A stretch of 64,000 bases of DNA from Halalkalibacter alkaliphilus (GCF_023555415.1 NZ_JAKRYL010000001.1:277462-341461); one strand, 5' to 3'; positions 52,959 through 62,984 are shown, counted from the first letter of the stretch. A program made the numbers and translations. The notes: generated by a model from the letters alone, not told the origin.

Positions 52959-53746
52959 GTCAATATATAGAAATGATTCGAGTTCGTTTTCTAATGATGC
53001 TCGCTTATCGAACGAACTATTATAGCGGAATATTAATCTATAGCATTAACATTGGTGCCTATTACTTTTTATGGTCAGCAATTTATGGAGGACAAGAAGA
53101 AATTCAAGGGTTATCGGTTCTGCAAATGACAACGTATGTCGCTGTTGCGTGGATGGCTAGAGCCTTCTACTTTAATAATATTGACCGGGAAATTGCCAAT
53201 GAGATTAAAGATGGAAAAGTAGCGATTGAGATGATTCGTCCTTATAATTATTTGGGTATGAAAACAATGCAAGGACTCGGGGAAGGCTTATTTAGACTCT
53301 TGTTCTTTTCCGTGCCGGGTATGGTTATCGTTGCTCTCGTCTTCCCGATTAGTTTTTCTGCTAGTTTTTTAACATGGGTATTTTTCTTTATCTCACTAAT
53401 CTTTAGTTTCATTGTAAATACACAAATTAACTTACTTACAGGAATTATGACATTTTTCTTATTTAATAACTCAGGGTTAATTCGAGCCAAACGAGTCGTC
53501 ATTGATTTGTTTTCAGGCCTATTGTTACCAATCTCTTTTTACCCGCTTTGGGCGCAATCTGTCATGATGTATTTGCCTTTTCAAGCAATCAGCTATATTC
53601 CTAGTATGATTTTCACAGAAGGATTCATAGGAAGTGAGATTTATACAGCTGTTTTGTTACAAGCATTTTGGGCACTTATTCTATTCATTCCAATTCAACT
53701 GTTATGGGCACTAGCAAAAAAACAGTTGATTGTTCAAGGAGGCTAA
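52955..53746 (+). CDS. ABC-2 exporter membrane subunit 1
   Basis: 263 residues with six membrane helices; motifs such as DGKVAIEMIRPYNYLGMKTMQGLGEG belong to the ABC-2 permease group often found in pairs with an ATPase. Pairs with the following protein. Substrate unknown. Confidence 0.88.
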   Translation: MSQYIEMIRVRFLMMLAYRTNYYSGILIYSINIGAYYFLWSAIYGGQEEIQGLSVLQMTTYVAVAWMARAFYFNNIDREIANEIKDGKVAIEMIRPYNYLGMKTMQGLGEGLFRLLFFSVPGMVIVALVFPISFSASFLTWVFFFISLIFSFIVNTQINLLTGIMTFFLFNNSGLIRAKRVVIDLFSGLLLPISFYPLWAQSVMMYLPFQAISYIPSMIFTEGFIGSEIYTAVLLQAFWALILFIPIQLLWALAKKQLIVQGG

Positions 53747-53749
53747 TAA

Positions 53750-54535
53750 ATGTTTTACATCTCTATATTCTTTCAATATGCCTCTCAATATTTAAAAACA
53801 AGATTAACGTATCGTGTAGATACGGTAGTTGAAATTATGTCTGACTTATTATTTCAAGCAGTAAATCTAGTTTTTATTTTAGTAGTGTTCGGACATACGA
53901 CACTGCTTAGCGGATGGAACCGTGAAGAAATTATCTTTATCTATGGGTTTTTCCTAGTTCCTTACGCGATCTTTTCATCCTTCTTTAACATCTGGGATTT
54001 TAATGAGCGCTATATCGTGAAAGGAGAAATGGACCGTGTCTTAACTAGACCGATTCATAGCCTATTTCAAATTATAATGGAGAGAATGGAGCTAGAGTCA
54101 TTATTCGGCGTTGTTACAGGCCTAGCAATTATGTACTATGCAGGCTTAAACTTAGGATTAACGTTTGCTTGGTATGATATCTTCATTTTTATCGCCATGG
54201 TTTTAGGCGGGGCCTTTATTTATGCTGGCATTTTTATTTCTCTTGCTAGCATTGGCTTCTGGTCGGATAGTCGCACGGACATTATGCCGATGATGTATAA
54301 CATTGGAAACTACGGCAGATACCCAGTCGACATTTACCATAACGTGATTCGCTTTGTTTTAACATGGATCTTGCCGTTTGCTTTTGTCGGTGTCTATCCC
54401 GCTGCTTATTTCCTTCAAAGAGAAGAATGGTATGTGTATGCATTTTTAACACCGGTGATGGGGATTGTGTTTTTATCAATTGCGGTAATTTTATGGAATG
54501 CGGGAGTGAAGAAATACCGCGGGGCTGGGAACTAG
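53750..54535 (+). CDS. ABC-2 exporter membrane subunit 2
   Basis: 261 residues with six membrane helices; the block KGEMDRVLTRPIHSLFQIIMERMELE corresponds to the same loop in subunit 1, so the two are homologous. Three bases separate the genes. Confidence 0.88.
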   Translation: MFYISIFFQYASQYLKTRLTYRVDTVVEIMSDLLFQAVNLVFILVVFGHTTLLSGWNREEIIFIYGFFLVPYAIFSSFFNIWDFNERYIVKGEMDRVLTRPIHSLFQIIMERMELESLFGVVTGLAIMYYAGLNLGLTFAWYDIFIFIAMVLGGAFIYAGIFISLASIGFWSDSRTDIMPMMYNIGNYGRYPVDIYHNVIRFVLTWILPFAFVGVYPAAYFLQREEWYVYAFLTPVMGIVFLSIAVILWNAGVKKYRGAGN

Positions 54536-54585
54536 TTTTAGGCTTTACTTGAAATAACCTCTCCTTAATCTGAATACCTTAAAAT

Positions 54586-54629
54586 GGGTTCCTGTCCTTA
54601 GCATTTCAAAAGCTAAAGGACAGGGACCC
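54586..54629. terminator. Bidirectional terminator, ABC exporter / histidine phosphatase
   Basis: GGGT.CCTGTCCT pairs with AGGACAGG.ACCC between converging genes. Confidence 0.8.
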
Positions 54630-54631
54630 TA

Positions 54632-55336
54632 TCAATCTACATTACTACTCACCCAATTAACCATATTCTCAAAAGCCAAATGCCCAACTACATCATACCC
54701 ATTTCCTTCTCCTCTTGGCCTAACGACAACAGTTCCCATATTAGGCAAAGAATTCAAACCAACACCCGAAGGAAAACTATGCGCAATAATAACTTTATTA
54801 TTCCCTAGCGTCGGTTCAACTTCTAAATAAGATTGGAGGTTGGTTAAGATTCTTCTTTGTTCCGTTGGGCTCAAATTTCCGTTTAAGCGATAAATATCGA
54901 TCAAAAAAGGGTCAATTTGAACATAATCTCCTCCAAACGCCCAGTCAGCTGTTTCTCTCGTTCTACAGAAAGGACTGGCAACAACCGGGTACATGACTGG
55001 AATACGAGCTCGACGAATGGCTTCTCCATATGTCGCCGCTTGACTTCTTCCAAAATCAGAAAGGTTCCTTTGGGTTGTGCAATCCTGAAGGGAAAGATTT
55101 GGTTGGTCAGCTCCTACGTTTGCTTCTGCGTGTCTTGCGTATAGAATATATCCTCCTCCTTGTAGCAATTCCAATAATGATTGTTGGACTGGAACAGCTT
55201 GTGTATAACGACTAATGTATGGCAAATGCGACCAATACGGAACCGTGTCCCCTTCGTGATAATAATTTATTGGCCTTAGTTGTCCAAGAGGTTCTAACTG
55301 CCTTAATTCCTTTGATTCGGTTACATCATGGTTCAT
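54632..55336 (-). CDS. Histidine phosphatase (phosphoglycerate mutase-like) family protein
   Basis: About 234 residues. Phospho-acceptor His in LYARHAEAN, then ASPFCRTRETA and AHSFPSG, the branch-2-like arrangement of the histidine phosphatase superfamily. Start at 55336 (MNHDVTESKEL) after AAGGAGAG; the upstream Met at 55480 would add a low-quality extension. No signal peptide. Substrate unknown. Confidence 0.82.
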   Translation of the reverse strand: MNHDVTESKELRQLEPLGQLRPINYYHEGDTVPYWSHLPYISRYTQAVPVQQSLLELLQGGGYILYARHAEANVGADQPNLSLQDCTTQRNLSDFGRSQAATYGEAIRRARIPVMYPVVASPFCRTRETADWAFGGDYVQIDPFLIDIYRLNGNLSPTEQRRILTNLQSYLEVEPTLGNNKVIIAHSFPSGVGLNSLPNMGTVVVRPRGEGNGYDVVGHLAFENMVNWVSSNVD

Positions 55337-55499
55337 TATTGTTATTCTCTCCTTGCTGTTGGTAAGACTAGACGTTTTTATATAAAACACCATAATAATG
55401 TATTCCATCTGTCTAGAAATGGTGTGTGGTAACCTGTATGACAAAAAAGAGTGCCTGTAAAAAGTCACTCTAACATTCAAAATTTATATTTATGAAAAA

Positions 55500-55523
55500 G
55501 AACCTGCTATTATCAGCAGGTTC
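55500..55523 (-). terminator. Terminator of the azoreductase gene
   Basis: GAACCTGCT pairs with AGCAGGTTC, with a T-run on the minus strand. Confidence 0.88.
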
Positions 55524-55545
55524 CAAAAAAATACATATTATAGTT

Positions 55546-56181
55546 TTAAAAAGTATGAGCTACATCTTTTGCTCGTGCAATCGCATTTTCCTTAATCTCT
55601 TGAGCTTTATCAGGCATGGCATTATGACCTTCCACAAACAACCCTTCAAAGGAAGGAACCCCAAAGAATTGCATAATGATTGACAGGTAACGATGCCCCA
55701 TTTCCATTTGAGCTGCAGGCCCTTCTGAATAAACCCCGCCGCGCGCTTGAATATGCAACGCTTTTTTATCCGTCAATAGCCCAACTGGACCTTCCTCTGT
55801 ATACTTGAATGTTTTGCCAGCAACAGCAACAGAATCAATATACGCTTTTAACACCGGCGGGAATGAGAAGTTCCATAAAGGTGATACAAAAATGTATTTA
55901 TCTGCCGCAATGAACTGCTCACATAATTCAGAAAGTCGCCCCACTTTTGCTTTTTCATCAGATGAAAGCTCATCGAACCCCTGTCCAGACCGAAGCTTTC
56001 CCCACCCACTAAAAACATCAACATCTATATGAGGAATGTCTTCTATGTACAGATCTACATTTTCTACTTCATGGTCAGGGTTTACTTCCCTATATGTGTC
56101 AATAAAAGCTTTTCCTACTGCCATACTAAAGGATTGCGTGTCATCATGTGGGTGTGCTGTAATATATAATACCTTTGTCAT
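55546..56181 (-). CDS. azoR: FMN-dependent NADH-azoreductase
   Basis: 211 residues, flavodoxin-like fold. The FMN site includes [12 protein letters not shown] near the N terminus, [18 protein letters not shown] in the middle, and [11 protein letters not shown]. It reduces quinones and azo compounds, protecting against thiol-reactive quinones. Start at 56181 ([11 protein letters not shown]) after GAGAGG; the Met at 56226 lies upstream of it. Confidence 0.9.
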   Translation of the reverse strand: MTKVLYITAHPHDDTQSFSMAVGKAFIDTYREVNPDHEVENVDLYIEDIPHIDVDVFSGWGKLRSGQGFDELSSDEKAKVGRLSELCEQFIAADKYIFVSPLWNFSFPPVLKAYIDSVAVAGKTFKYTEEGPVGLLTDKKALHIQARGGVYSEGPAAQMEMGHRYLSIIMQFFGVPSFEGLFVEGHNAMPDKAQEIKENAIARAKDVAHTF

Positions 56182-56297
56182 GTTTAGTTCAACCTCTCTA
56201 AATGATTTGCATTTTAGTTTTTGCAAAAATCATCAATCCATTCGGACAGCAGACTAAGAAAAAGATGCCTCAAGCTAAAAGACATCCTTTCTACACC

Positions 56298-56444
56298 CTA
56301 CTCATTATTCTCATTTTCATAAGGATTCCCAGAAATATTTACTCTCATCTCATCAGTCAGCTGGAATGGTTCACTTATTGCTTCAGTCGTTCCTGTTTCG
56401 TTCTTTTGAATACTTCCATCATAATGCAGCGGCTTATTTTCCAT
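56298..56444 (-). CDS. Small acidic protein, 48 residues
   Basis: ATG at 56444 follows a consensus GGAGGTGA site with nine bases spacing. The protein begins MENKPLHYDG and ends in Asn/Glu-rich residues; no Cys, no membrane segment. Start and ribosome site are convincing, but no family is recognised. Located between azoR and the DUF368 gene. Confidence 0.6.
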   Translation of the reverse strand: MENKPLHYDGSIQKNETGTTEAISEPFQLTDEMRVNISGNPYENENNE

Positions 56445-56510
56445 ATGTCAGTTCACCTCCATTTGCTGTTAATGTATACATTTAGTTTGTTCATTATAGG
56501 TATAAAAAAT

Positions 56511-56593
56511 GCCCCCTGTGCCAATTCAAGAGGCCACTGAAAAAGGTCAAAACCGTACCTTTTTCAGTGGCCTTCCAATTCAACACAGGGGGC
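56511..56593 (-). terminator. Terminator interrupted by a 45-bp hairpin insertion
   Basis: GCCCCCTGTG (56511-56520) and CACAGGGGGC (56584-56593) are a perfect 10-bp stem. Its loop, CCAATTCAA, now occurs twice (56521-56529 and 56575-56583), flanking a 45-bp hairpin. The uninterrupted form would be a normal terminator with a 9-base loop, followed on the minus strand by ATTTTTTATA. Confidence 0.85.
56530..56574. mobile_element. 45-bp hairpin element, copy 2, with 9-bp target duplication
   Basis: Two 18-base arms, the left beginning GAGGCCACTGAAAAAGGT and the right complementary at 17 of 18 positions, are separated by 9 bases. Perfect 9-bp direct repeats CCAATTCAA flank it. It is either the fused ends of a lost insertion sequence or a minimal mobile hairpin. 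Copy 1 is at 7088-7132. Confidence 0.78.
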
Positions 56594-56603
56594 TGCTAAA
56601 TCC

Positions 56604-57446
56604 TTAATGATTTAATTTCACAACTGTTTTTTTCACTTCAAGATAGCTTAATGCATAAGCACTAAGGCCTCCCATCAAAAAGGCAAGTACACTTATAAAC
56701 AATAAAAAGCTATCTCCTGCCATTCCAGGATAAATCACAACAATCGAACCAATAATAAACCCAATCATAAGCGCATAAGTACCAGTTCGATACTTTTTAA
56801 ATAAAAAAGTAATTAAACGACTAGTAATGACTAGTCCAATCGCAATCCCAGATCCAACTGTAATTATGACTGGAATATTGAATGTAGATAACGCATTGAC
56901 CACCGTTGGGTACACACCGAAAAGCAAAAATACAAACGATCCGCTCACACCAGGTAAAATCATAGCGGAGCTAGCAATCCAGCCAGCAAAGAACAACAAT
57001 GCATAATCAGTCCAAACTAAATGAGTCATCACTGTCGCGAGCTCACTATCTTTCACAAAAAATGTCGCACCGACGATAACAGCACCAACTGCAAGCAACA
57101 CATAATGAACAGGTGCAAAGCTATTTTTATAATCAATATCTTTTAGCAACGTAGGAATAATCCCAATAATCAATCCTAAGAAGAAGAAGAATGTCGGTTG
57201 AGGATATTCAGCTAAAAGCCATTCAACTAAATGGCTAATCGTTAATAACGCAATAACAATTCCAAGCCCAAGAGGCATCAAAAACATAAGGTGTTTCTTC
57301 CAATCCTTTGAAAACAGGCCGTTAATCGCAGCGATTAACGATTGATAAATTCCAAGGACTAAAGCAATCGTTCCCCCACTTACTCCAGGAATTAAATCAC
57401 TCACACCCATCGTCATACCTTTAAATATATTTTTCCATTGAAACAA
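56604..57446 (-). CDS. DUF368 family, undecaprenyl phosphate translocase (PopT-like)
   Basis: 280 residues with about eight membrane helices. The family hallmark repeats GVSDLIPGVSGGTIALVLGIY near the start and AMILPGVSGSFVFLLFGVYPTV in the middle are intact. PopT-type proteins return C55 lipid carrier to the cytoplasmic face for cell-wall synthesis, an assignment made in Vibrio and Staphylococcus. Monocistronic. Confidence 0.9.
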   Translation of the reverse strand: MFQWKNIFKGMTMGVSDLIPGVSGGTIALVLGIYQSLIAAINGLFSKDWKKHLMFLMPLGLGIVIALLTISHLVEWLLAEYPQPTFFFFLGLIIGIIPTLLKDIDYKNSFAPVHYVLLAVGAVIVGATFFVKDSELATVMTHLVWTDYALLFFAGWIASSAMILPGVSGSFVFLLFGVYPTVVNALSTFNIPVIITVGSGIAIGLVITSRLITFLFKKYRTGTYALMIGFIIGSIVVIYPGMAGDSFLLFISVLAFLMGGLSAYALSYLEVKKTVVKLNH

Positions 57447-57927
57447 AGCTTTCTTCTCCTTTATTTTAAAATAAGATTGGTTTTGATTCCATCATACAAA
57501 AAAGAGTTCAATACCAAGTCAATATGTTCATGACTTTGTAAAACAACTTTCTATAATTATAGTTGTAAAAGACTAATGAGATTATCATAAATGGATTCGA
57601 CAAATAATACAACCAATTTATTGCATTCGCTACGGCTCTTACAACAAATTACGAAAAATGTATGAATTTGTTTTAGTGACATTTTCAAGACGATGTGTTT
57701 TACTCACCATAACTCGATTTATACATTGAACACTTTTAATATATTACTACGAGGTAACATCATGGCTCTAGCCCAACTAAACTCTTAGTCTGGCATTTCA
57801 ACTTCCAAACAAGCATTCACTCGATTATTACTCCTATTCCTTGGTCATCAACTCACCGGCCCATAAGGTTGCATAAAGGTCCTGCCCCAGTTGTTCTTTG
57901 CATTACTGAAGCAGGACCTTTTTATTT
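57447..57927. other. Intergenic region without recognised gene
   Basis: About 480 bases, AT-rich, with no convincing coding frame or repeat apart from the hairpin at 57875-57921. Confidence 0.5.
57875..57921. terminator. Terminator downstream of the glutamate dehydrogenase gene
   Basis: AAAGGTCCTGC pairs with GCAGGACCTTT over a 25-base loop; T-rich on the plus strand and shorter T-run on the minus strand. Confidence 0.7.
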
Positions 57928-59307
57928 TTAGTACAACTTCCCTTGACGATACAACACCGTACTCAATTTCATAACGGAATATATATAACAATTCTGACGT
58001 AATGGGAAGGGATCTCCAAAATATTGTGGAAGAATCGCATCCATAGTTGCTTTCATCTTATCAACTAACAGTTTAAAAACTTCTTCCTCATTATAAAATT
58101 GTGTTTCACGGCCTTGAAGCCATTCAAAATAAGAAACGATTACCCCGCCTGCATTTGCAAGAATATCAGGAATGATAATGACACCTTTTTCACTTAAATA
58201 TTGATCTGCTTTACCTGACACTGGAGCATTAGCACCTTCTACAATAAATTTCGCTTTAATGTTCTTCATGTTATCTTCATAAATTTGATCTTGTAACGCG
58301 GCTAAAATTAATACATCTACATCAAGCTCTAACACTTGATCTCGCTCATGAATCACCGCTTTAATTCCAGCCTGAGATAATTGCTCATCTGATGTCGGAA
58401 GGTCCCCTTTATTTTTTTCAGTAACATTAATTAAAGCAGGGATGTCTAAGCCATCAGAATTATAAAGCATGACATTTCGATCACTAACTGCAACCACTTT
58501 ATTTTGCAAAAGTGAGCATTGATAAGCTTCAAGAGCTGCAACGGAACCGACATTCCCAAAACCTTGAACAGCACAAGTCATCGGTTTATCCGTATAACCT
58601 AATAATGTCTTTGCAAATTTGTTCCCCGTATTTGTTAAAAAGGTCTGTTGCTCTTTTAAGAAATCATGGAGCATATAGCGAAACGAAAAGTACACACCTT
58701 TTCCTGTTGCTTCCCTTCGCCCTAATGAGCCGCCATTTATTATACTTTTCCCTGTGAAACTTCCTCTGTATGGTTCACCTGGGCGAATGCTTTTATATTC
58801 AGCCATCATCCAATCCATTTCACGATCACCGGAACCCATATCTGGTGCAGGAATATCTTTGTCCGGACCTAAAATATCACTAAAATAATGAACGTACTTT
58901 TGACAAATTAAGTTAATTTCTTTTGCGGAGTGGTCTCTTGGTGTCAAGACAACACCGCCTTTCCCACCTCCGAAAGGGACGTCATGAAGAGCATTTTTCA
59001 GTGTCATTAAGGCAGCAAGGTTTATTACTTCTTCCTCTTTTACCGTTTCATGAAAACGAATCCCTCCTTTATATGGACCAAGCGTGTTATTATGCTGAAC
59101 ACGAAAAGCAGGAATTCGTACAATCTTCCCATTGTCTAGAGCAATTCGTAAAAAAGCTTTATGTACTTTGTTAGGGGTTGAAAGAATGGACGCTAATGAG
59201 GCAAAAGCTTGTTCTCTTGTTTTATCTTTTAATTCAGGTAAAAAGCTAGAATCCTTTAGCAATGCGTCTAATGATTCTTGAACAATCGAACCAGTTTGGC
59301 TAGCCAT
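57928..59307 (-). CDS. Glu/Leu/Phe/Val family dehydrogenase, glutamate dehydrogenase type
   Basis: 459 residues. The catalytic lysine motif PFGGGKGGV, PAPDMGSGDREMDWMMAEY and Rossmann-type VQGFGNVGS define the family. It oxidises glutamate to 2-oxoglutarate with NAD(P). The sequence differs from standard RocG/GudB around the 225-260 insertion (FLKEQQTFLTNTGNKFAK), so a related amino acid cannot be excluded. Start at 59307 (MASQTGS), ten bases after GGAGGG. Confidence 0.88.
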   Translation of the reverse strand: MASQTGSIVQESLDALLKDSSFLPELKDKTREQAFASLASILSTPNKVHKAFLRIALDNGKIVRIPAFRVQHNNTLGPYKGGIRFHETVKEEEVINLAALMTLKNALHDVPFGGGKGGVVLTPRDHSAKEINLICQKYVHYFSDILGPDKDIPAPDMGSGDREMDWMMAEYKSIRPGEPYRGSFTGKSIINGGSLGRREATGKGVYFSFRYMLHDFLKEQQTFLTNTGNKFAKTLLGYTDKPMTCAVQGFGNVGSVAALEAYQCSLLQNKVVAVSDRNVMLYNSDGLDIPALINVTEKNKGDLPTSDEQLSQAGIKAVIHERDQVLELDVDVLILAALQDQIYEDNMKNIKAKFIVEGANAPVSGKADQYLSEKGVIIIPDILANAGGVIVSYFEWLQGRETQFYNEEEVFKLLVDKMKATMDAILPQYFGDPFPLRQNCYIYSVMKLSTVLYRQGKLY

Positions 59308-59430
59308 AAAAGTAAAACCCTCCATTATTCTACTTATTTATTACTATTACTTTACCCGCAATTTAACAAAACAAACCAAATTATGGAGCTGAGTGTTAAA
59401 GTTATAACCAATGGTTGGTCTTATTGAATA

Positions 59431-60489
59431 TTACTTCCCTTCCCCTTCTGCTTCCCATATAGAAATTTCCTCTCGAACTATTGGGGCTACCTCTTTTCCC
59501 AACAGTTCAATCGCTCTCATCACATCATCATGTGGCATGGATCCAACAGGCACATGCAACATGAAGCGTGTAATTCCTACATTTTTACGAAGGTGAATTA
59601 TTTTTTCCGCGACCGTTTTGGAGTCTCCTACATACAACGCTCCCTCAAAGCTACGAGCGGCATCGAAACTGGATCGGTCATAATGGCCCCAGCCACGCTC
59701 TTTACCTAATTTGTTCATGACATGCTGTGTTGATGGGAAAAATTTATTTGCTGCCACTTCTGTCTCTTCAGCAATAAAGCCGTGAGAATGTGAAGCAACA
59801 GGCAGCTTCGAGACATCATGACCTGCTTTAGCAGCTGCCCTTTTATAAAGACGTACAAGAGGTTCAAACTGGGTTGGCCGTCCGCCAATGATAGCTAAGA
59901 CTAGCGGCAGTCCGAGGAGCCCCGCACGAACGACGGATTCTGAATTGCCACCACTGCCAATCCAAACAGGTAAAGGATCTTGCACTGGTCGAGGGTATAC
60001 TCCTAGATTATTAATCGCTGGACGATGCCCACCTCTCCACGTCACTTTTTCTGATTCGCGAATTTTTAATAGCAACTCCAATTTCTCGTTAAAAAGCTCA
60101 TCATAATCTTTTAACTCGTACCCAAATAACGGAAACGATTCAATAAACGAGCCTCTTCCTGCCATGATCTCTGCACGGCCATTAGAGATTGCATCAAGCG
60201 TCGCAAACTCCTGAAACACTCGTACTGGATCGGCCGAAGAAAGCACTGTGACCGCACTTGTTAGTCTTATTCGTTTCGTCTGCGCGGCTGCTCCTGCAAG
60301 AACTACAGCTGGAGAAGATGCGGCAAAGTCTTCGCGATGATGCTCACCGACACCAAAGACATCTAGACCGACTTGATCGGCTAATATAATTTCCTCAACT
60401 ACTTCACGTATTCTCTTCGCATGGCTTACCACTTTTCCGGTTTCTACATCGGGTGTGGTCTCTACAAATGTACTAACACCAATTTCCAT
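59431..60489 (-). CDS. Luciferase-like flavin monooxygenase (1)
   Basis: 352 residues of the LLM-class flavin-dependent oxidoreductases: GLDVFGVGEHHREDFA, RIRLTSAVTVLSSADPVRVFQEFATLDAIS, and AGRGSFIE. Uses reduced flavin from a separate reductase. Fifteen bases after the next LLM gene, so they form one unit. Substrate unknown; the family includes sulfur-scavenging and bleomycin-type enzymes. Confidence 0.88.
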   Translation of the reverse strand: MEIGVSTFVETTPDVETGKVVSHAKRIREVVEEIILADQVGLDVFGVGEHHREDFAASSPAVVLAGAAAQTKRIRLTSAVTVLSSADPVRVFQEFATLDAISNGRAEIMAGRGSFIESFPLFGYELKDYDELFNEKLELLLKIRESEKVTWRGGHRPAINNLGVYPRPVQDPLPVWIGSGGNSESVVRAGLLGLPLVLAIIGGRPTQFEPLVRLYKRAAAKAGHDVSKLPVASHSHGFIAEETEVAANKFFPSTQHVMNKLGKERGWGHYDRSSFDAARSFEGALYVGDSKTVAEKIIHLRKNVGITRFMLHVPVGSMPHDDVMRAIELLGKEVAPIVREEISIWEAEGEGK

Positions 60490-60503
60490 AAAAGCCTCCT
60501 TAA

Positions 60504-61505
60504 TTATTTGCCATCCACTACTTCTTTAAAAATCTCATAAGAACGTTTTTGCTTATCTCGATCGTAAATATAGGACACAGCCATTAATTCATTAACGTTA
60601 TACTTCTCTTGGAAATCGGTTAATTGTTGTTTAATCGATTCTTTGCTACCCATGAATGTTACACTCGACATCGACATAGCGATTTCTTTTTCTTGTGGAC
60701 TCCAAATCGAATCCATGTCTTCCACTGGTGGACTTAACGGTGTTTGAGAATTACGTACAACATTTAGGAAAAATTGCTTCATCGTTGTTGATTCATATTG
60801 GGCCTCTTCATCACTTTCAGCAGCAATTACGTTTAAACAAACCATCATATATGGAGCATCCAAATATTCGGATGGCTCAAATCGACTGCGATAAATCGAG
60901 ATTGCTTCCTCCATATGTCTTGGAGCGAAGTGGGAAGCAAATGCATAAGGCAAGCCTAATTTCGCCGCTAAGTAAGCTGAATCTGTCGATGATCCAAGGA
61001 TATAAATCGGTACATTCGTGCCAACTCCAGGATAGGCTTTGACGTAACTTTGACGTTCCTCAGGTCCAAAATAAGTAATCAGTGCATTCACATCATCAGG
61101 AAACGTATAGACTGTATCGTTTTTTGATCGTCGAAGAGCATTTGCTGTCATCATGTCTGTTCCAGGAGCGCGTCCAAGTCCAAGATCAATTCTCTCAGGG
61201 TACATCGTTGCCATCGTTCCAAATTGCTCAGCAACTACTAATGGAGAATGGTTCGGCAGCATAATTCCACCCGAACCTACCTTAATCTTCTTTGTATGCT
61301 CTAACGTATGTTTAATTAAAATTGGTGTTGCTGAACTAACAAGGGTCGGCATATTATGGTGTTCCGCTATCCAATAACGACTATATCCCATTTCTTCTGT
61401 CACTTGGGCTAAATCGACCATCGAATCAATCGCTTCTTTTGCAGTCTGTCCTTTCCGAATGGGAGCTAAATTTAAAACAGATACAGGTATTTGTATATTT
61501 GACAT
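60504..61505 (-). CDS. Luciferase-like flavin monooxygenase (2)
   Basis: 333 residues of the MsnO8/YtmO-like LLM group: [57 protein letters not shown]. Divergent from the MFS gene across a region containing an inverted repeat. First gene of the two-gene unit. Confidence 0.9.
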   Translation of the reverse strand: MSNIQIPVSVLNLAPIRKGQTAKEAIDSMVDLAQVTEEMGYSRYWIAEHHNMPTLVSSATPILIKHTLEHTKKIKVGSGGIMLPNHSPLVVAEQFGTMATMYPERIDLGLGRAPGTDMMTANALRRSKNDTVYTFPDDVNALITYFGPEERQSYVKAYPGVGTNVPIYILGSSTDSAYLAAKLGLPYAFASHFAPRHMEEAISIYRSRFEPSEYLDAPYMMVCLNVIAAESDEEAQYESTTMKQFFLNVVRNSQTPLSPPVEDMDSIWSPQEKEIAMSMSSVTFMGSKESIKQQLTDFQEKYNVNELMAVSYIYDRDKQKRSYEIFKEVVDGK

Positions 61506-61571
61506 GTAATTTATCCTTTCTTGCTGAAGTTACAAACCTATAGTAACAATTTCTAAATACGAAACAAAATA

Positions 61572-61600
61572 ATTTGCTTATTTTGTTAAAGTAAGCAAAT
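61572..61600. promoter_or_regulatory. Inverted repeat between LLM and MFS genes
   Basis: ATTTGCTTA (61572-61580) and TAAGCAAAT (61592-61600), 11-base spacer. A related TTGCTTAATTTGCT lies at about 61665-61680. Possible operator controlling both divergent units; the binder is unknown. Confidence 0.5.
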
Positions 61601-61734
61601 CCACCTAAATTTTTCATCATTTCCTCACTTTATGTTGTCTATGTTTTTAAAAATACACGACAATGATTGCTTAATTTGCTCATGATTGTTTTAATCAAAT
61701 TACGTAGATAAATTGTAACCTTGAGGTGACGTTT

Positions 61735-62862
61735 ATGGCTTTGCTTTATATTATTATAATCGTGGCATTTATCGATACTTTTTCACAGCTACCGATTATT
61801 GCTCCCTTTGCTATAAGTTTGGGAGCTACACCTATGTTAGTCGGCATTATTATTGGTCTCTATTCTTTTTCAAATATTATTGGAAATATTGTATCCGGGT
61901 ACTGGATCGATCGAAGTGGACCTAAAATAGTTTTATGTGTGGGAATGATCTTCGTTGGAATCGTGCTGTTCTTCTATTCTATTGTGACAACACCGCAACA
62001 GTTAGTCTACGTTCGTTTTTTTCATGGGCTAGCCGGGGGGTTGATCGTCCCTGCAGCATTTACGTATTTAGGTTCGAGAAAAACGTCTGAGTCAAAAGGC
62101 CGGATTATGGCTTTTTCTGGAGCTTCTGTTGGAATTGCCGCTATTGCAGGCCCGGCACTTGGGGCGATTATTAGTGGAAGATTCGGGTATGATTATTTAT
62201 TTTTCATGCTTACCGTTCTTATGATAGGATGTGCGGTACTTGCTATCTTTTTTGTAAAAGAGCTTCAAGTTATCAGCTCTAAGGCAGCGTCTCCTCAGAT
62301 AACTTCTCTTAAGCTGACAAAACCGATGCTTTTTTCATACACATCAATCTTTTTATTAATGTTCACATTAGGAATTCTCACATTCGCTTTGCCGTTAAAA
62401 GTAGAAGAACTGCAACTAAGCGCCGAATTAACCGGCCCATTATTAAGTGTATTTGGACTGGTAGCTATCCTTATCTTTGTTCTTCCAACGAACGTACTTT
62501 TTGATAAATGGAATAACGTCCATCTAATGACTATTGGGCTAGTAATAATATGTGGGGCTTTAGTGAGCTTATCTCTCTCTGCTTCCTTTATTCATTTGCT
62601 GCTTGCAATGATGATTTATGGAGGTGGTTTTGCTTTTATTTTCCCATCGACTAGCGCGACGGTTGTCGAGCACTCCGGAGAAGCAAAACGCGGTAAAGCA
62701 TTTGGCCTGTTTTACGCATGTTTTTCTTTTGGTGTTATTACTGGGTCATTTTTTGCTGGAGCTTTAGCTGTATCACCTTCTTTTTTGTTTTTAATTGGCG
62801 CCTTATGTTTGTTGCTGATTGTTATACTTTTGTATCTTTTTAGTTGGAAACCTGTTATTTGA
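61735..62862 (+). CDS. MFS transporter
   Basis: About 375 residues with 12 membrane helices; loop NIVSGYWIDRSGPKI after helix 2. Start at ATG 61735, seven bases after GAGGTG; the GTG at 61726 lies within that site. Divergent from the LLM pair, so it may export the same compound or its product. Confidence 0.87.
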   Translation: MALLYIIIIVAFIDTFSQLPIIAPFAISLGATPMLVGIIIGLYSFSNIIGNIVSGYWIDRSGPKIVLCVGMIFVGIVLFFYSIVTTPQQLVYVRFFHGLAGGLIVPAAFTYLGSRKTSESKGRIMAFSGASVGIAAIAGPALGAIISGRFGYDYLFFMLTVLMIGCAVLAIFFVKELQVISSKAASPQITSLKLTKPMLFSYTSIFLLMFTLGILTFALPLKVEELQLSAELTGPLLSVFGLVAILIFVLPTNVLFDKWNNVHLMTIGLVIICGALVSLSLSASFIHLLLAMMIYGGGFAFIFPSTSATVVEHSGEAKRGKAFGLFYACFSFGVITGSFFAGALAVSPSFLFLIGALCLLLIVILLYLFSWKPVI

Positions 62863-62876
62863 GGAAAAGTAACTGA

Positions 62877-62911
62877 AAAAGTGCTATGGAAATGAGGTCC
62901 ATAGCACTTTT
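62877..62911. terminator. Terminator of the MFS gene
   Basis: AAAAGTGCTATGGA pairs with TCCATAGCACTTTT, a 14-bp perfect stem. Confidence 0.9.
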
Positions 62912-62984
62912 AGTTATATCCATCGTTGAGGATACGTCCTGCTTTCAAACAACACGCTTTTGAATACGAGTTCTCTACATATCA

